A stretch of DNA of 64,000 nt from Flavobacteriaceae bacterium UBA1682 (GTDB taxonomy: Bacteria; Bacteroidota; Bacteroidia; Flavobacteriales; Flavobacteriaceae): positions 374,663-438,662 of the forward strand of contig DCKE01000005.1 of the NCBI GenBank assembly GCA_002320285.1, read 5' to 3'. The translations under genes and the position numbers were made by a program. A model generated the notes under the pieces. The model was not told where the DNA came from, ran no database searches, and saw only the letters and a program-made list of their open reading frames with translations. This document shows, piece after piece, positions 44,657-54,196 of this stretch. The first letter of the stretch is position 1. Each line of letters starts with the position of its first letter.

Positions 44657-46912
44657 TTAAAAAACCGTATATCTCAATCCCAAAAAGCCTTGAATTCCCT
44701 GCAAAGGGGTATAACTATAATCATTGGGTTCAAAAATAACATCATTTCTTCCCGCTGGTGGCGTTACGCCATTTCCCGGTTCTCCATATGGATCCCACCA
44801 TCGGGCAATAGTATCTTCTTTGGGAAGAACATTAAAGATGTTTTTAGCTCCACCATATAATTCAAAACGTTCGTTAAACCTTTTGGTTATTTGAATATTG
44901 GTCAACACTACCCAGGGCGAGTACTCCGGTCGATAATCATTTTCTACTCGAGGCAAACGCATAGGACCTGTCCAATTACCGGTTAAATCGGCAGAAAAAC
45001 CACTTCCGAAATCGTAGGTTGCCAAAAAGTTACCCGACCACTTTGGCGCGTGGTAAAGTGGATTCTTATCACCGTCCTCTTTACGATAAACCTCCATATA
45101 AGTAGCTCCTACCATCAATTTTAAAGGAAAATCAAAAACGACATCGACATTAAGCGACAATCCCTGAGAAATGGCATGACCGTCTAAATTATCATATATA
45201 ATTTTGGTTTGATCGGTATCGGTATCCGCATCAATTTTATTGGTGAAATAGGAGTAAAATGCTGTCGCATCAAAATTAAAAACCCCAAAGGATGCTGGTA
45301 CTTTCCAACTGTAATTCAAATTAGCATTATAGGACTTCTCCGGGTTTAAGGCTTCGGCAAAAACCACTTCCCGAGCTCCGGTCAAGGCTCTGTGATCTTC
45401 TGTAAATACATTAACTACCCGAAAACCCGTTCCGAAACTGGCTCGCAAAACGTGATGGGGTGCTGGAGTAAATTTATATCCAATTCTCGGAGAATGTATG
45501 CCCTTATGCACTTTATCGTAGTCGAAACGATAGCCCAGCAACAATTTATTTTGCTTGTTCAACGTCCATTCGTCTTGAACGAAGAAGCCGATATTTGGTT
45601 GTTTCATCGGATCGTTCTCCACCAATCCATCGTCGTCATAAATACCCGTACCGCGGGTATTATCGTCATAATAAGTATATTTATAAGACGATCCGACTAG
45701 CAGGCTGTGATTGCGCAATTCTTTGTCCCAATATGCCTGTCCAAAAATCACTTGCTGTTTGGCTTGATAGGATTCTGTTCCATAAAAGGAATTCTGCTGG
45801 TGCCAGTTATACGAAAACTGTGTATAGATGTTTGGAGTCGTTGGCAATTGATACATTCCTATTGCCTCCATTCTATTGGTAAATATGCTTTCTCCATACA
45901 CTTGGTCTCCACCGCGATCGCGTTTGCGATCCCAGTGGTTTTCGCCCCCCCAACGATCTTCATATAAATAACGTACCGCCACACTTGCCGTACGCCCCTC
46001 AGCGCGGTCAAAGTTCCATTTGTTAAATACCGAAATCCGGTCTTGTAGAGTCACATCAGTAAATCCATCTTTATTGTGGTCCTTGCGCTCGCCGTATTTA
46101 AAATAATTAATCCCGAGTAAACTATGGGTTTTTTCTCCAATCTGAAATTTCATGGCCGCATCTAAATTCGTTTCCAACCACGAAGTTGTAAATCCATCAA
46201 GACTCAATAAAGGTGCGGATTTGGCATCTTTGGTAATCACGTTGATAATTCCGCCCATAGCCTCAGTTCCATAAAGTGAAGATGCTGGTCCTTTAACTAC
46301 TTCAATCCGCTCGATTAAGCTGTTGGGAATACCGCTAAGCCCATATACCGAAGATAGCGACGATACGATCGGCATACCGTCAATCAAGATCATGGTATAC
46401 GGTCCCTCCATTCCATTGATGTGTATATCACCCGTATTACAAACATTACAATTTAATTGAGGTTGTACGCCATTGATCAACCGAACCGCGTCAAAAAGGG
46501 AAGAAGTTGGGTTTTTCTGTAAAAACTTTGGGGTATAAATCTCGACCGGTACTACGGACTCCGATTTTAAAACCGGTTTTAAAGTAGCCGAAACCACAAT
46601 TTCGTTTAAATCAGCATCAACAGCTAATTCAAAATTGACCGTAGTCATCTGATCAGCCGTCACGATTAGCTTACGCCTAACCGTTTTATATCCGATATAT
46701 TCTACTCGCAAAGTATAATTACCCGGTTTCAAGGTCATCAGCTCATAATAACCATCCTGATCTGTAATTGTACCGATAGTTGTATTCTCAATCTTAACTA
46801 CTGCTTCGATCAATGAAGTCTCCCCTGATAAAACCCGCCCTTTCGCACCGGTTTGAGCAAAAAGCGAGGAGCTTATTAAACCAAATACAACGATAAGTAT
46901 TAGTGTTCTCAT
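44657..46912 (-). CDS. TonB-dependent receptor, probable metal/iron complex uptake
   Basis: 751-residue outer membrane receptor. A signal peptide (about 1-19) is followed by a carboxypeptidase-like beta domain (about 22-105) with DQDGYYELMTLKPGNYTLRV. The plug (about 115-240) has DGMPIVSSLSSVYG and IERIEVVKGPASSLYGTEAM. A CxxC-bearing stretch, LNCNVCNTGDIH, lies in the plug. The C-terminal 500 residues form the barrel, ending in GFLGLRYTVF. It diverges from a DtxR-type regulator whose likely operator overlaps its promoter, so iron- or manganese-linked regulation is inferred. Substrate is unknown; FeoAB are encoded 3.9 kb away. Confidence 0.93.
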   Translation of the reverse strand: MRTLILIVVFGLISSSLFAQTGAKGRVLSGETSLIEAVVKIENTTIGTITDQDGYYELMTLKPGNYTLRVEYIGYKTVRRKLIVTADQMTTVNFELAVDADLNEIVVSATLKPVLKSESVVPVEIYTPKFLQKNPTSSLFDAVRLINGVQPQLNCNVCNTGDIHINGMEGPYTMILIDGMPIVSSLSSVYGLSGIPNSLIERIEVVKGPASSLYGTEAMGGIINVITKDAKSAPLLSLDGFTTSWLETNLDAAMKFQIGEKTHSLLGINYFKYGERKDHNKDGFTDVTLQDRISVFNKWNFDRAEGRTASVAVRYLYEDRWGGENHWDRKRDRGGDQVYGESIFTNRMEAIGMYQLPTTPNIYTQFSYNWHQQNSFYGTESYQAKQQVIFGQAYWDKELRNHSLLVGSSYKYTYYDDNTRGTGIYDDDGLVENDPMKQPNIGFFVQDEWTLNKQNKLLLGYRFDYDKVHKGIHSPRIGYKFTPAPHHVLRASFGTGFRVVNVFTEDHRALTGAREVVFAEALNPEKSYNANLNYSWKVPASFGVFNFDATAFYSYFTNKIDADTDTDQTKIIYDNLDGHAISQGLSLNVDVVFDFPLKLMVGATYMEVYRKEDGDKNPLYHAPKWSGNFLATYDFGSGFSADLTGNWTGPMRLPRVENDYRPEYSPWVVLTNIQITKRFNERFELYGGAKNIFNVLPKEDTIARWWDPYGEPGNGVTPPAGRNDVIFEPNDYSYTPLQGIQGFLGLRYTVF

Positions 46913-46943
46913 AAATTTTTATTTAACTTGATTTAAAATAATT

Positions 46944-46959
46944 TTTAGACAAATCTAAA
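46944..46959. promoter_or_regulatory. DtxR-like operator overlapping the TonB receptor promoter
   Basis: TTTAGACAAATCTAAA is a 16-base sequence with perfect six-base half-sites around a 4-base centre. On the minus strand it contains TAGATTTG (46950-46957), a TAnnTTTG -7 element for the TonB receptor, 37 bases before its ATG. Binding by the adjacent regulator is inferred. Confidence 0.65.
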
Positions 46960-46985
46960 TATTATTTCATTAATAAAAAAGAATG

Positions 46986-46993
46986 TACTTTTG
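46986..46993 (+). promoter_or_regulatory. -7 element of the DtxR-type regulator gene
   Basis: TACTTTTG fits TAnnTTTG and lies 21 bases before the ATG. No -33 TTG at the right distance was found. Confidence 0.5.
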
Positions 46994-47014
46994 TATTTTA
47001 TAAAAAACTTTATC

Positions 47015-47674
47015 ATGCTAACGTATTCAGAAGAAAATTACCTTAAAACGATTTACCATCTTTCGCTTTTTCAAAAGAAGGGAGTGGCCACCAATGCCAT
47101 AGCCACTCGCATTGAAACCAAAGCGTCTTCAGTAACGGATATGATCAAGAAACTCAACGACAAAAAACTGATTGAATACCAAAAGTATCAAGGAGTTACC
47201 CTAACTGAATCGGGCTTAATGGCTGCTAAAATGATCGTCAGAAAACACCGTTTATGGGAGGTTTTTTTAGTGGAGAAACTCGGTTTTACCTGGGATGAAG
47301 TTCACGATGTAGCAGAGGAATTAGAACATATAAAGTCTGATAAATTGATCAATAAACTCGATGCTTATCTGGGATATCCGACAGAGGATCCGCATGGAGA
47401 TCCTATTCCGAACGCAAAAGGAGAGATAAAAACGATTAATAAATTGCTGTTATCCGACGTTAAAAAGAATATCAAATGTATTTGTGTTGGTGTAAAAGAT
47501 TCTTCGAGTAGTTTTTTGCAGTATTTAGACAAACAACATATGTCATTGGGCACTGAAATTGAGGTTTTGGATATCGAAGTTTTTGACCAATCGTATTTGG
47601 TTCAAATCAACGGCGTAGAAGTAACCATTTCCAAAAAGATAGCCAGTAATTTGTTTGTAAAAACCATTGAATAA
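47015..47674 (+). CDS. DtxR-family metal-dependent regulator
   Basis: 219 residues. An N-terminal winged helix (about 1-65, with TKASSVTDMIKKLNDKKLI), a metal-binding/dimerisation domain (about 66-140, LWEVFLVEKLGFTWDEVHDV), and a C-terminal FeoA/SH3-like domain (about 150-219). It probably binds Mn(II) or Fe(II) and represses metal-uptake genes. ATG at 47015 gives MLTYSEENYLK; a TTG at 46991 is rejected. Divergent from the TonB receptor around a palindrome. Confidence 0.92.
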   Translation: MLTYSEENYLKTIYHLSLFQKKGVATNAIATRIETKASSVTDMIKKLNDKKLIEYQKYQGVTLTESGLMAAKMIVRKHRLWEVFLVEKLGFTWDEVHDVAEELEHIKSDKLINKLDAYLGYPTEDPHGDPIPNAKGEIKTINKLLLSDVKKNIKCICVGVKDSSSSFLQYLDKQHMSLGTEIEVLDIEVFDQSYLVQINGVEVTISKKIASNLFVKTIE

Positions 47675-47700
47675 AAATTCAAAATATCTTAATTATCCGA

Positions 47701-48114
47701 ATGGAAAACCTTTCATCTAAACCATACAAAAGCACCGCCCAGGGACTGGGAATTGCCGGTCTCATACTGGGTATACTTACCGTACTGATTTCTTTTATAC
47801 CCTGTTTAGGCGTTACGGCATTAATTTTTGGTCTCTTTGCATTAGTGGTCTCAAGTATCGGTTTAGGGATTTCGATACGACAGCAACAATCCAAACTATT
47901 TGTCATCGTAGCCTTAGTATTAGCAGTGATTGGATCTCTTGTTGCGGGACTACAATATTTTGTATTGACCAAACTAGCCAAACAGTATCCCCTCAACCTA
48001 CAAGAGGAAATCAATTACCCCCGCGATACCGACACTATTTTTTCTACTTCTGACGAACAGGATACGTATTTGTACGATCAAGATACTTTAGATGATGACA
48101 AGGAAGTTAAGTAA
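47701..48114 (+). CDS. DUF4190-like small membrane protein
   Basis: 137 residues. Two to three membrane helices (about 15-60 and 65-90) with GLGIAGLILGILTVL match the DUF4190 pattern, followed by an acidic cytosolic tail. Its end overlaps the next gene by 23 bases, so they are coupled. Function unknown. Confidence 0.7.
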   Translation: MENLSSKPYKSTAQGLGIAGLILGILTVLISFIPCLGVTALIFGLFALVVSSIGLGISIRQQQSKLFVIVALVLAVIGSLVAGLQYFVLTKLAKQYPLNLQEEINYPRDTDTIFSTSDEQDTYLYDQDTLDDDKEVK

Positions 48115-48472
48115 TAATGCCATTCTAAATTATAAAATTGTCAACTGTATCCTTTTGGCTGTGTTTGTAGTCGGCTTATTATTTGTCCTTTTTAGTCCCG
48201 TCAGCGTTTCGTGTTATTACACTAAAACCTATGGCATCAGTTGCCCTAGTTGTGGCCTTACTCGCGATTTTAAATCGATTTTACAGCTAAAGACCACTGA
48301 TTTAATCTCTGCGTCTTCCCTACTTTTTTTCAGCGCTTTTAGCTGTTTGTTTTTGTCGCGACTAGTCGCAAGTGTATTGATAGCCTTGAGAGTAGACAAG
48401 CGCGTGTTGATACTGTTTGAAACCGTGCTAATCATCAGCATATTAAGCTTATTGATTTTGGCGAGAATTTAA
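48092..48472 (+). CDS. DUF2752 membrane protein
   Basis: 126 residues. The hallmark CPSCGLTR lies near residue 50 after a membrane helix; two more helices follow. Overlaps the DUF4190-like gene. ATG at 48092 or 48095 may be used. Function unknown; the Cys pair may bind metal or be redox-active. Confidence 0.85.
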   Translation: MMTRKLSNNAILNYKIVNCILLAVFVVGLLFVLFSPVSVSCYYTKTYGISCPSCGLTRDFKSILQLKTTDLISASSLLFFSAFSCLFLSRLVASVLIALRVDKRVLILFETVLIISILSLLILARI

Positions 48473-48500
48473 ACCATGAACAGATCATTATCTAAAACAA

Positions 48501-48527
48501 AATAGGCCGTCTTAATGACAGCCTATT
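48501..48527. terminator. Bidirectional terminator between DUF2752 and the feo genes
   Basis: Seven-base perfect arms (48501-48507 and 48521-48527) with an extra inner pairing, flanked by A/T runs. It serves both converging transcripts. Confidence 0.65.
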
Positions 48528-48545
48528 ATATTTAAAACACCACGT

Positions 48546-48683
48546 TTAGCTACAGCCACAACCGCCACTACCGCAGGAGGAATCTTTATCATTCCCTTTT
48601 TTGGGATTCCAAAAGAACTTTCTCAACAATACGATAACAGCAATTATTACTAAACCGTAGGCTATGATTTCTTGATAGTTCAT
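48546..48683 (-). CDS. FeoB-associated Cys-rich membrane protein
   Basis: A 45-residue frame with one N-terminal membrane helix (IIAYGLVIIAVIVLL) and a Cys-rich end (SSCGSGGCGCS). It begins 6 bases after the feoB stop on the same strand, the standard place for the small FeoB-associated proteins that probably assist iron transfer. Too short for standard gene calling. Role inferred from layout. Confidence 0.85.
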   Translation of the reverse strand: MNYQEIIAYGLVIIAVIVLLRKFFWNPKKGNDKDSSCGSGGCGCS

Positions 48684-48689
48684 AATTTT

Positions 48690-50786
48690 TTATTTTAATA
48701 ATTGATAGGCAATCAACGCCACTACATAAGCAAAGACCGTCATAAAAACCAATTGAAACATCGTCCATTTCCACGAATTGGTTTCCCTTTTCGTTATGGC
48801 AACTGTAGAAGCACACTGCATGGCAAATGCATAAAACAACAATAGTGAAATACCCGTTGCGAAGTTAAATACCTTTTCGCCATCAGGTCTGACTTCCATA
48901 GCCATTCTGTTTTTGATGGTTTCCTCTTCATCTGTCGATCCCACATTATATATGGTAGCTAAGGTTCCTACAAAAACCTCTCTCGCGACAAATGAAGTCA
49001 GCACAGCTATACCGATTTTCCAATCGTACCCCAATGGTTTAATTACCGGTTCTATACCTTTTCCTATTATACCAATATACGAATTTTCCAATTGATAACT
49101 GGCAACATGCTCTTCTAATTCTTCGTTAGAATAATTCTGAGCTGCATATTTTTCTGCAACGATCTCTTCGGCATTATTAAACTTTTCTCCAGGACCGTGT
49201 GCTCCTAAAAACCAAATAATAATAGACAGTACAAAGATTATTTTTCCGGCACCATATACGAATGCTTTTGTCTTTTCCAACATGGTCAACAAAACATTCT
49301 TAATGATTGGCATTTTGTATCCGGGCATTTCCACTACAAAATAGGTTTTTACTTCGGCTTTAATCACTTTGTTCAATACCCAAGCAGCGCCTAGAGCAGC
49401 AAAAAAACCTATGAGATAAAGCAATCCTAATGTCAAACCCTGTAAGCTGAAAAATCCAAATAACTTTTGATCGGGAATTACCAGCGCAATGATGATGACA
49501 TAAATAGGCAAACGCGCAGAACAGGTGGTAAACGGAGTCACCAGTATCGTCAGCAATCGTTCTTTCCAGTTTTCAATATTACGTGCAGACATGATAGCGG
49601 GTATAGCACAAGCATTACCGGAAATCAATGGCACAACACTTTTTCCACTTAAACCAAAAGGACGCATAACCCGGTCCATCAAAAAGACGACCCGACTCAT
49701 ATAGCCCGTTTCTTCTAAGATGGCTATAAACATAAACAAAATCGCGATTTGAGGTATAAATGGCATGATTCCACCGATTCCTGGTATGATACCATCGGCC
49801 AATAAATCAGTCAATTTACCGGGTTCCATAACCTCTTTAATCCAGCTACTCAAATTTGAAAAGGATTCATCGATAAAATCCATAGGCACACTAGCCCATT
49901 CAAATATCGCCTGAAAAATCAACAGCAGTATCCCGAAGAAAATCAAATAACCATAAACTTTATGAGTTAAAACACGATCTAAACGACTGCGTAAATCCTT
50001 AGCCTTGGATGCATCAATACGGTATGCCTTTTTTAGGACATCGTTGATAAACTGATATCGTTTAACGACTTCCTTTTGTTGTAAGCGCTTGATATCATTT
50101 TCCTTATAAAGCAATCCTGATTTTTCAATCGCAGCGCGATCTAAAGATCCCAAATGCAAGTTTTGTGTAAACACCAACCACAATTTGTATAGAGGCTCCT
50201 GTGGAAAGGAAGCTTGCAATTGCGTAAAAAAGGTTTGATCGATCTGAGAAGCATTCAACGAAGGCTCTAAATCAATGTTCTTAAAATCGAGTATAGCTTG
50301 TTTTAAAGTATCTATTCCCTCTCTTTTACGAGCACTTATTAAAACGATTTTGGTCTTTAATTCGGATTCCAAGACAGCAATGTCCATTGAAATTCCTTTT
50401 AATTCCATTCTATCAGCCATATTAATAGCCAATATCGTCGGTATGCCCAAATCTTTAATTTGAGTAAATAGCAGTAAATTTCGCTTTAGGTTTTCGACTT
50501 CCGAAACTACTACCGCCACGTCTGGATAGAACTTGTTGTCTTTGTCCAACAACAAATCTGAAACAATTTGTTCGTCTACCGAGCTCGGATTGATACTATA
50601 TGTTCCAGGAAGGTCAATAATCGTCGCAGTAGCATCATCCGACAACTTACTTGAACCGATCTTTTTTTCAACTGTAATTCCAGGATAATTACCTACTTTT
50701 TGGTTTAAACCAGTTAAGGCATTGAAAACCGATGTTTTACCAACGTTGGGATTGCCGATTAAAGCAATTTTTAAATTTGATTTCAT
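48690..50786 (-). CDS. feoB: Ferrous iron transporter B
   Basis: Inner-membrane Fe(II) transporter of 698 residues with an N-terminal GTPase. G1 is GNPNVGKTSVFNALTG, G2 is PGITVE, G3 is DLPGTYSINP and G4 is AINMAD (about residues 8-130). The transport part has the Gate-like SGNACAIPAIMSAR and a CSARLPIYV stretch. It lies 6 bases after feoA and is followed by the Cys-rich accessory gene, a full feoAB operon. ATG at 50786 is preferred to a TTG at 50792. Confidence 0.96.
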   Translation of the reverse strand: MKSNLKIALIGNPNVGKTSVFNALTGLNQKVGNYPGITVEKKIGSSKLSDDATATIIDLPGTYSINPSSVDEQIVSDLLLDKDNKFYPDVAVVVSEVENLKRNLLLFTQIKDLGIPTILAINMADRMELKGISMDIAVLESELKTKIVLISARKREGIDTLKQAILDFKNIDLEPSLNASQIDQTFFTQLQASFPQEPLYKLWLVFTQNLHLGSLDRAAIEKSGLLYKENDIKRLQQKEVVKRYQFINDVLKKAYRIDASKAKDLRSRLDRVLTHKVYGYLIFFGILLLIFQAIFEWASVPMDFIDESFSNLSSWIKEVMEPGKLTDLLADGIIPGIGGIMPFIPQIAILFMFIAILEETGYMSRVVFLMDRVMRPFGLSGKSVVPLISGNACAIPAIMSARNIENWKERLLTILVTPFTTCSARLPIYVIIIALVIPDQKLFGFFSLQGLTLGLLYLIGFFAALGAAWVLNKVIKAEVKTYFVVEMPGYKMPIIKNVLLTMLEKTKAFVYGAGKIIFVLSIIIWFLGAHGPGEKFNNAEEIVAEKYAAQNYSNEELEEHVASYQLENSYIGIIGKGIEPVIKPLGYDWKIGIAVLTSFVAREVFVGTLATIYNVGSTDEEETIKNRMAMEVRPDGEKVFNFATGISLLLFYAFAMQCASTVAITKRETNSWKWTMFQLVFMTVFAYVVALIAYQLLK

Positions 50787-50792
50787 CAACAA

Positions 50793-51023
50793 TTATTTTC
50801 TGATTTCTACACGTATTTCCTTAGCTAATTCTTTTCTAATAGCAATATGTGCCTCATTTATACATAGATAAATCGGATCGCCAAATGGTGCTACTTCAAG
50901 TAGTTCCACTTGATTTCCCGGCAAACATCCCATCTCCAAAAGTTTCAAAGGAATGTGCTCCATATCGAAATCCATAATGGTTGCTTTTTGATTTTTACCC
51001 AATACGTCTAAGGTGATCTCCAT
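50793..51023 (-). CDS. feoA: FeoA-domain protein
   Basis: 76-residue SH3-like accessory protein of Fe(II) uptake. LLEMGCLPGNQVELLEVAPFGDPIYLCIN is the FeoA core, read in two parts as MGCLPGNQVELLEV and GDPIYLCINEAHIAIRK. It precedes feoB by 6 bases. Confidence 0.93.
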   Translation of the reverse strand: MEITLDVLGKNQKATIMDFDMEHIPLKLLEMGCLPGNQVELLEVAPFGDPIYLCINEAHIAIRKELAKEIRVEIRK

Positions 51024-51048
51024 TTTTATTTAGATTTAATTCACTTTA

Positions 51049-51056
51049 CAAAAATA
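51049..51056 (-). promoter_or_regulatory. -7 element of the feoAB operon
   Basis: Minus-strand TATTTTTG, 25 bases before the feoA ATG. A TTAGGTTATCC sequence further upstream resembles an iron-box half site, but the dyad is imperfect. Confidence 0.5.
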
Positions 51057-51126
51057 AGTAATAAAAAAGGATAACCTAACATTCACACTTTTTTAATACC
51101 TAATTAACCTGTCTTTCTGTACTAAC

Positions 51127-51828
51127 TTATTTAGACTCATGCTTACTGAGCCACTTGATGTCCTCTAAAAGTTGTGTGACATTTTTTGCTTCTGGATCCG
51201 GTGTATCTAAATTCGTTCCATCATAAAAACCGCGAATGCGTCCTTTACCATCTACTAAAATAAAATTCTCGGTATGTACCATATCATACATTTCGTCGGG
51301 AGAACCGGTTTTAACCGCGAGATAGGATTGTCGCGCCAAATAGAAGATGTCTTTTTTATCTCCAGTAACTAAGTTCCATTTTTGATCGATAACTCCTTTC
51401 TTTAAAGCGTAGGCCTTTAAAACCGCTACATTATCAATATCCGGTGTTACCGTATGAGACAACAATTTCACATCGGGCATATCCTTGATCTGATCTTGCA
51501 ACCACACCATATTATCACCCATAATTGGGCAAATGGTCGTACACGTAGTGAAAAAGAAATCCGCTACATAAATCTTTCCTGCATAGTCTTTATTGGTAAT
51601 GGTATCACCATTTTGATTGGCAAATTTAAACGGCGCTATGATGTGTCTTTGCTTATTGGCTTCATGTTGTACTAAAGTATCTACCAATTCCGGATTTACC
51701 ATAGATGGTGTATAAACCGGTAAAGCTTTACGCCAAGCTAAAGCATTATAAAACATAATCATGATCCCCACACACAACAAAAAGAAAAACAAAAAGAAAT
51801 AACGATATTTTTTAAAAAATGCTGCCAT
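51127..51828 (-). CDS. SCO1/SenC-family copper chaperone
   Basis: 233 residues with one N-terminal membrane helix (about 8-28) and a thioredoxin-like domain. The copper-binding pair lies in TTCTTICPIM (CxxxC near residue 135) and the His in YDMVHTENFILV (near 197). It delivers copper to the CuA site of cytochrome c oxidase or acts as a thiol reductase. Divergent from the M13 peptidase gene. Confidence 0.93.
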   Translation of the reverse strand: MAAFFKKYRYFFLFFFLLCVGIMIMFYNALAWRKALPVYTPSMVNPELVDTLVQHEANKQRHIIAPFKFANQNGDTITNKDYAGKIYVADFFFTTCTTICPIMGDNMVWLQDQIKDMPDVKLLSHTVTPDIDNVAVLKAYALKKGVIDQKWNLVTGDKKDIFYLARQSYLAVKTGSPDEMYDMVHTENFILVDGKGRIRGFYDGTNLDTPDPEAKNVTQLLEDIKWLSKHESK

Positions 51829-51999
51829 AATTATTTTTTTTGCGAATTTACGAAATGACTTGATAACAATAGGTTAAAATCAGTATAAAGGTTTTCAAGT
51901 AAGCCCATTGAAATAGGGAGCTTAGCAGTTTGACGTGCCGATGCCTCAAATAAAAAATGATGCTATTTTAAAAAACCCTGCTGTTTACCAATAAATTCA

Positions 52000-52007
52000 T
52001 ACTTTTG
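52000..52007 (+). promoter_or_regulatory. -7 element of the M13 peptidase gene
   Basis: TACTTTTG fits TAnnTTTG, 34 bases before the ATG. No clear -33 TTG. Confidence 0.5.
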
Positions 52008-52041
52008 TTTGTGATCAATTTAATAAACTAAAAAAAACAAA

Positions 52042-54111
52042 ATGAATAAGAAGTTATTATTGTTTTCTGCTGCTGCGCTAGCTATGGTTGCTTGCAAGGA
52101 TAAAAAGACAGAAGATGTAACAGCAGATGCTCCTGTAGAAAAGCATGGAATTGTTTTGGAGTATATGGATACTACTGTAAAACCTGGAGATGATTTCTTC
52201 AGATATGTAAACGGAACTTGGTATGACAAAACGGAAATTCCTTCAGACAGAACCCGTTGGGGAAGTTTTGATGAGTTGAGAAAGAACACGGATATCGACG
52301 CCTTAGCTATTTTAAAAGAGGCTGTTGCCAATACTAAAATCGATCCAAAATCCGATCAAGCCAAAGCCGTTGCCGTTTACGAAACGTATATGGATACGAT
52401 TGCGAGAAACAAAAGTGGTGTGGATCCGTTAAAGCCGTATTTGGCAAAAATTGATGCTTTAAAAACATCAAAGGATGCTATCGCTTTGATTTCAGAGCTT
52501 TCTAAAGAGGGAAGCCTAGGTTTCTATAGCGCTTATGTTTATGCAGACGCCAAAGATTCTAACAAAAACACGGTTTATATCGGAACAGGTTCGTTAGGGT
52601 TACCAGACCGTGATTATTATATCTTACAAGATGCAGATATGAAGGACAAACGTGAGAAATATGTTGCTCACGTAGCTAAAATGCTTCAAATCGTCGGAGA
52701 AACTCCTGATGCAGCTAAAAAAGATGCCGCAAAAGTTTTAAGTATTGAAACGACTATGGCGAAACCGCAATTGGATCGTGTAGAGCGCAGAGACGATAGA
52801 AAAACATACAACCCAATGAAGTTGGAGGAGTTACAGAAAATGACTCCAATTGTAGATTGGAAACAATATGTTAGTTCATTAGGTCTTAACAATTTAGATG
52901 TAGTTGTTGTCTCTGAACCTCGTTATATGAAAACTTTAGAAAGCATTTTAAAAACAACGGATATCAGCGATATCAAAGCGTATTTAAAATGGTCTTTAGT
53001 CAATGAATCTTCGGACAAATTGACTACTGCTATCGAAAAAGCAAATTGGGAGTTTTACAGCAAAACCCTACAAGGCGCTGTGGAGCAACGCCCTATTGAA
53101 GAGCGTGCTTTAGCTGTAGTTAATGCTACTGTTGGTGAAGCCTTAGGTAAATTGTATGTAGAGAAAAAATTCCCTGCAGAAGCGAAAGCGAAAGCAAAAG
53201 CGATGATTGACAATGTTATTGAAGCCTACAAAGTAAGAATCAACAACCTTCCTTGGATGGCTGAAACCACTAAGAAAGGAGCGATTGAAAAATTAAACAA
53301 GTTTACCGTAAAGATCGGTTATCCAGACAAATGGAAAGACTATTCTAAACTGAGTGTTAAGAAAGCTAAAGACGGGGGTAACTATTTTGACAATATGAGA
53401 AATGTATCTCTATGGCAAACCGACAGAAATATAGAAGACTACGGTAAACCGGTAGACAAAACGCGTTGGGGTATGGCACCACAAACGGTGAATGCCTACT
53501 TTAACCCATCTTATAACGAAATCGTATTCCCTGCGGCGATTTTACAACCGCCTTTCTACGATTACAAAGCAGATGAAGCGATCAATTATGGTGGTATTGG
53601 TGCGGTAATCGGTCACGAAATCTCTCATGGATTTGATGATTCTGGTGCGCGTTATGACTCTAATGGAAATCTTTCCAACTGGTGGACTGACGAAGATTTA
53701 AGTCGTTTTACTAAACTTGGAGATGCCCTAGCTGCAGAATACAGTAAATTGGAACCAATCAAAGGTTTTTTTGTAGATGGAAAATTCACTTTAGGAGAAA
53801 ACATCGGTGATTTAGGTGGTGTTAATGCTGCATATGACGGTTTACAATTATACCTAAAAGCAAATGGTAACCCGGGCTTAATCGATGGTTTTACTCCAGA
53901 ACAACGTTTCTTTATTTCATGGGCTACGATTTGGAGAACAAAATCTCGTGATGAAGCACTTAAAAACCAAGTAAAAACAGACCCGCATGCTCCTGGTATG
54001 TATAGAGCTTATGTACCTCTTCAACATGTTGATGCTTTTTACAAAGCCTTTGACATTAAAGAAGGTGATAAACTATTTATCAAACCGGAAAACCGCGTTC
54101 ACATCTGGTAA
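52042..54111 (+). CDS. M13-family zinc metallopeptidase (neprilysin-like lipoprotein)
   Basis: 689 residues. Lipobox MVACKDKK (Cys near 17), then a large N-terminal M13 domain and a catalytic domain. The zinc motif HEISH lies in VIGHEISHGFDDSG (near residue 527), and the second part is ENIGDLGGVNAAY. It is exported and membrane-anchored. A terminator follows directly. Confidence 0.95.
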   Translation: MNKKLLLFSAAALAMVACKDKKTEDVTADAPVEKHGIVLEYMDTTVKPGDDFFRYVNGTWYDKTEIPSDRTRWGSFDELRKNTDIDALAILKEAVANTKIDPKSDQAKAVAVYETYMDTIARNKSGVDPLKPYLAKIDALKTSKDAIALISELSKEGSLGFYSAYVYADAKDSNKNTVYIGTGSLGLPDRDYYILQDADMKDKREKYVAHVAKMLQIVGETPDAAKKDAAKVLSIETTMAKPQLDRVERRDDRKTYNPMKLEELQKMTPIVDWKQYVSSLGLNNLDVVVVSEPRYMKTLESILKTTDISDIKAYLKWSLVNESSDKLTTAIEKANWEFYSKTLQGAVEQRPIEERALAVVNATVGEALGKLYVEKKFPAEAKAKAKAMIDNVIEAYKVRINNLPWMAETTKKGAIEKLNKFTVKIGYPDKWKDYSKLSVKKAKDGGNYFDNMRNVSLWQTDRNIEDYGKPVDKTRWGMAPQTVNAYFNPSYNEIVFPAAILQPPFYDYKADEAINYGGIGAVIGHEISHGFDDSGARYDSNGNLSNWWTDEDLSRFTKLGDALAAEYSKLEPIKGFFVDGKFTLGENIGDLGGVNAAYDGLQLYLKANGNPGLIDGFTPEQRFFISWATIWRTKSRDEALKNQVKTDPHAPGMYRAYVPLQHVDAFYKAFDIKEGDKLFIKPENRVHIW

Positions 54112-54124
54112 TCCAACAAACACT

Positions 54125-54154
54125 AAAGGCCTTAGAATTGACTCTAAGGCCTTT
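54125..54154 (+). terminator. Terminator of the M13 peptidase gene
   Basis: Twelve-base perfect arms (54125-54136 and 54143-54154) with a 6-base loop and a T run, 13 bases past the stop. Confidence 0.92.
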
Positions 54155-54196
54155 TTTTTATTAGGCTTTTTATTGAAAAAGCAGTATTTTCGAGCC

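Noticed and set aside
53987..54196. N-terminal extension of the photolyase frame
   Set aside because: It overlaps the M13 peptidase gene and its terminator; family homology begins at the ATG at 54197.
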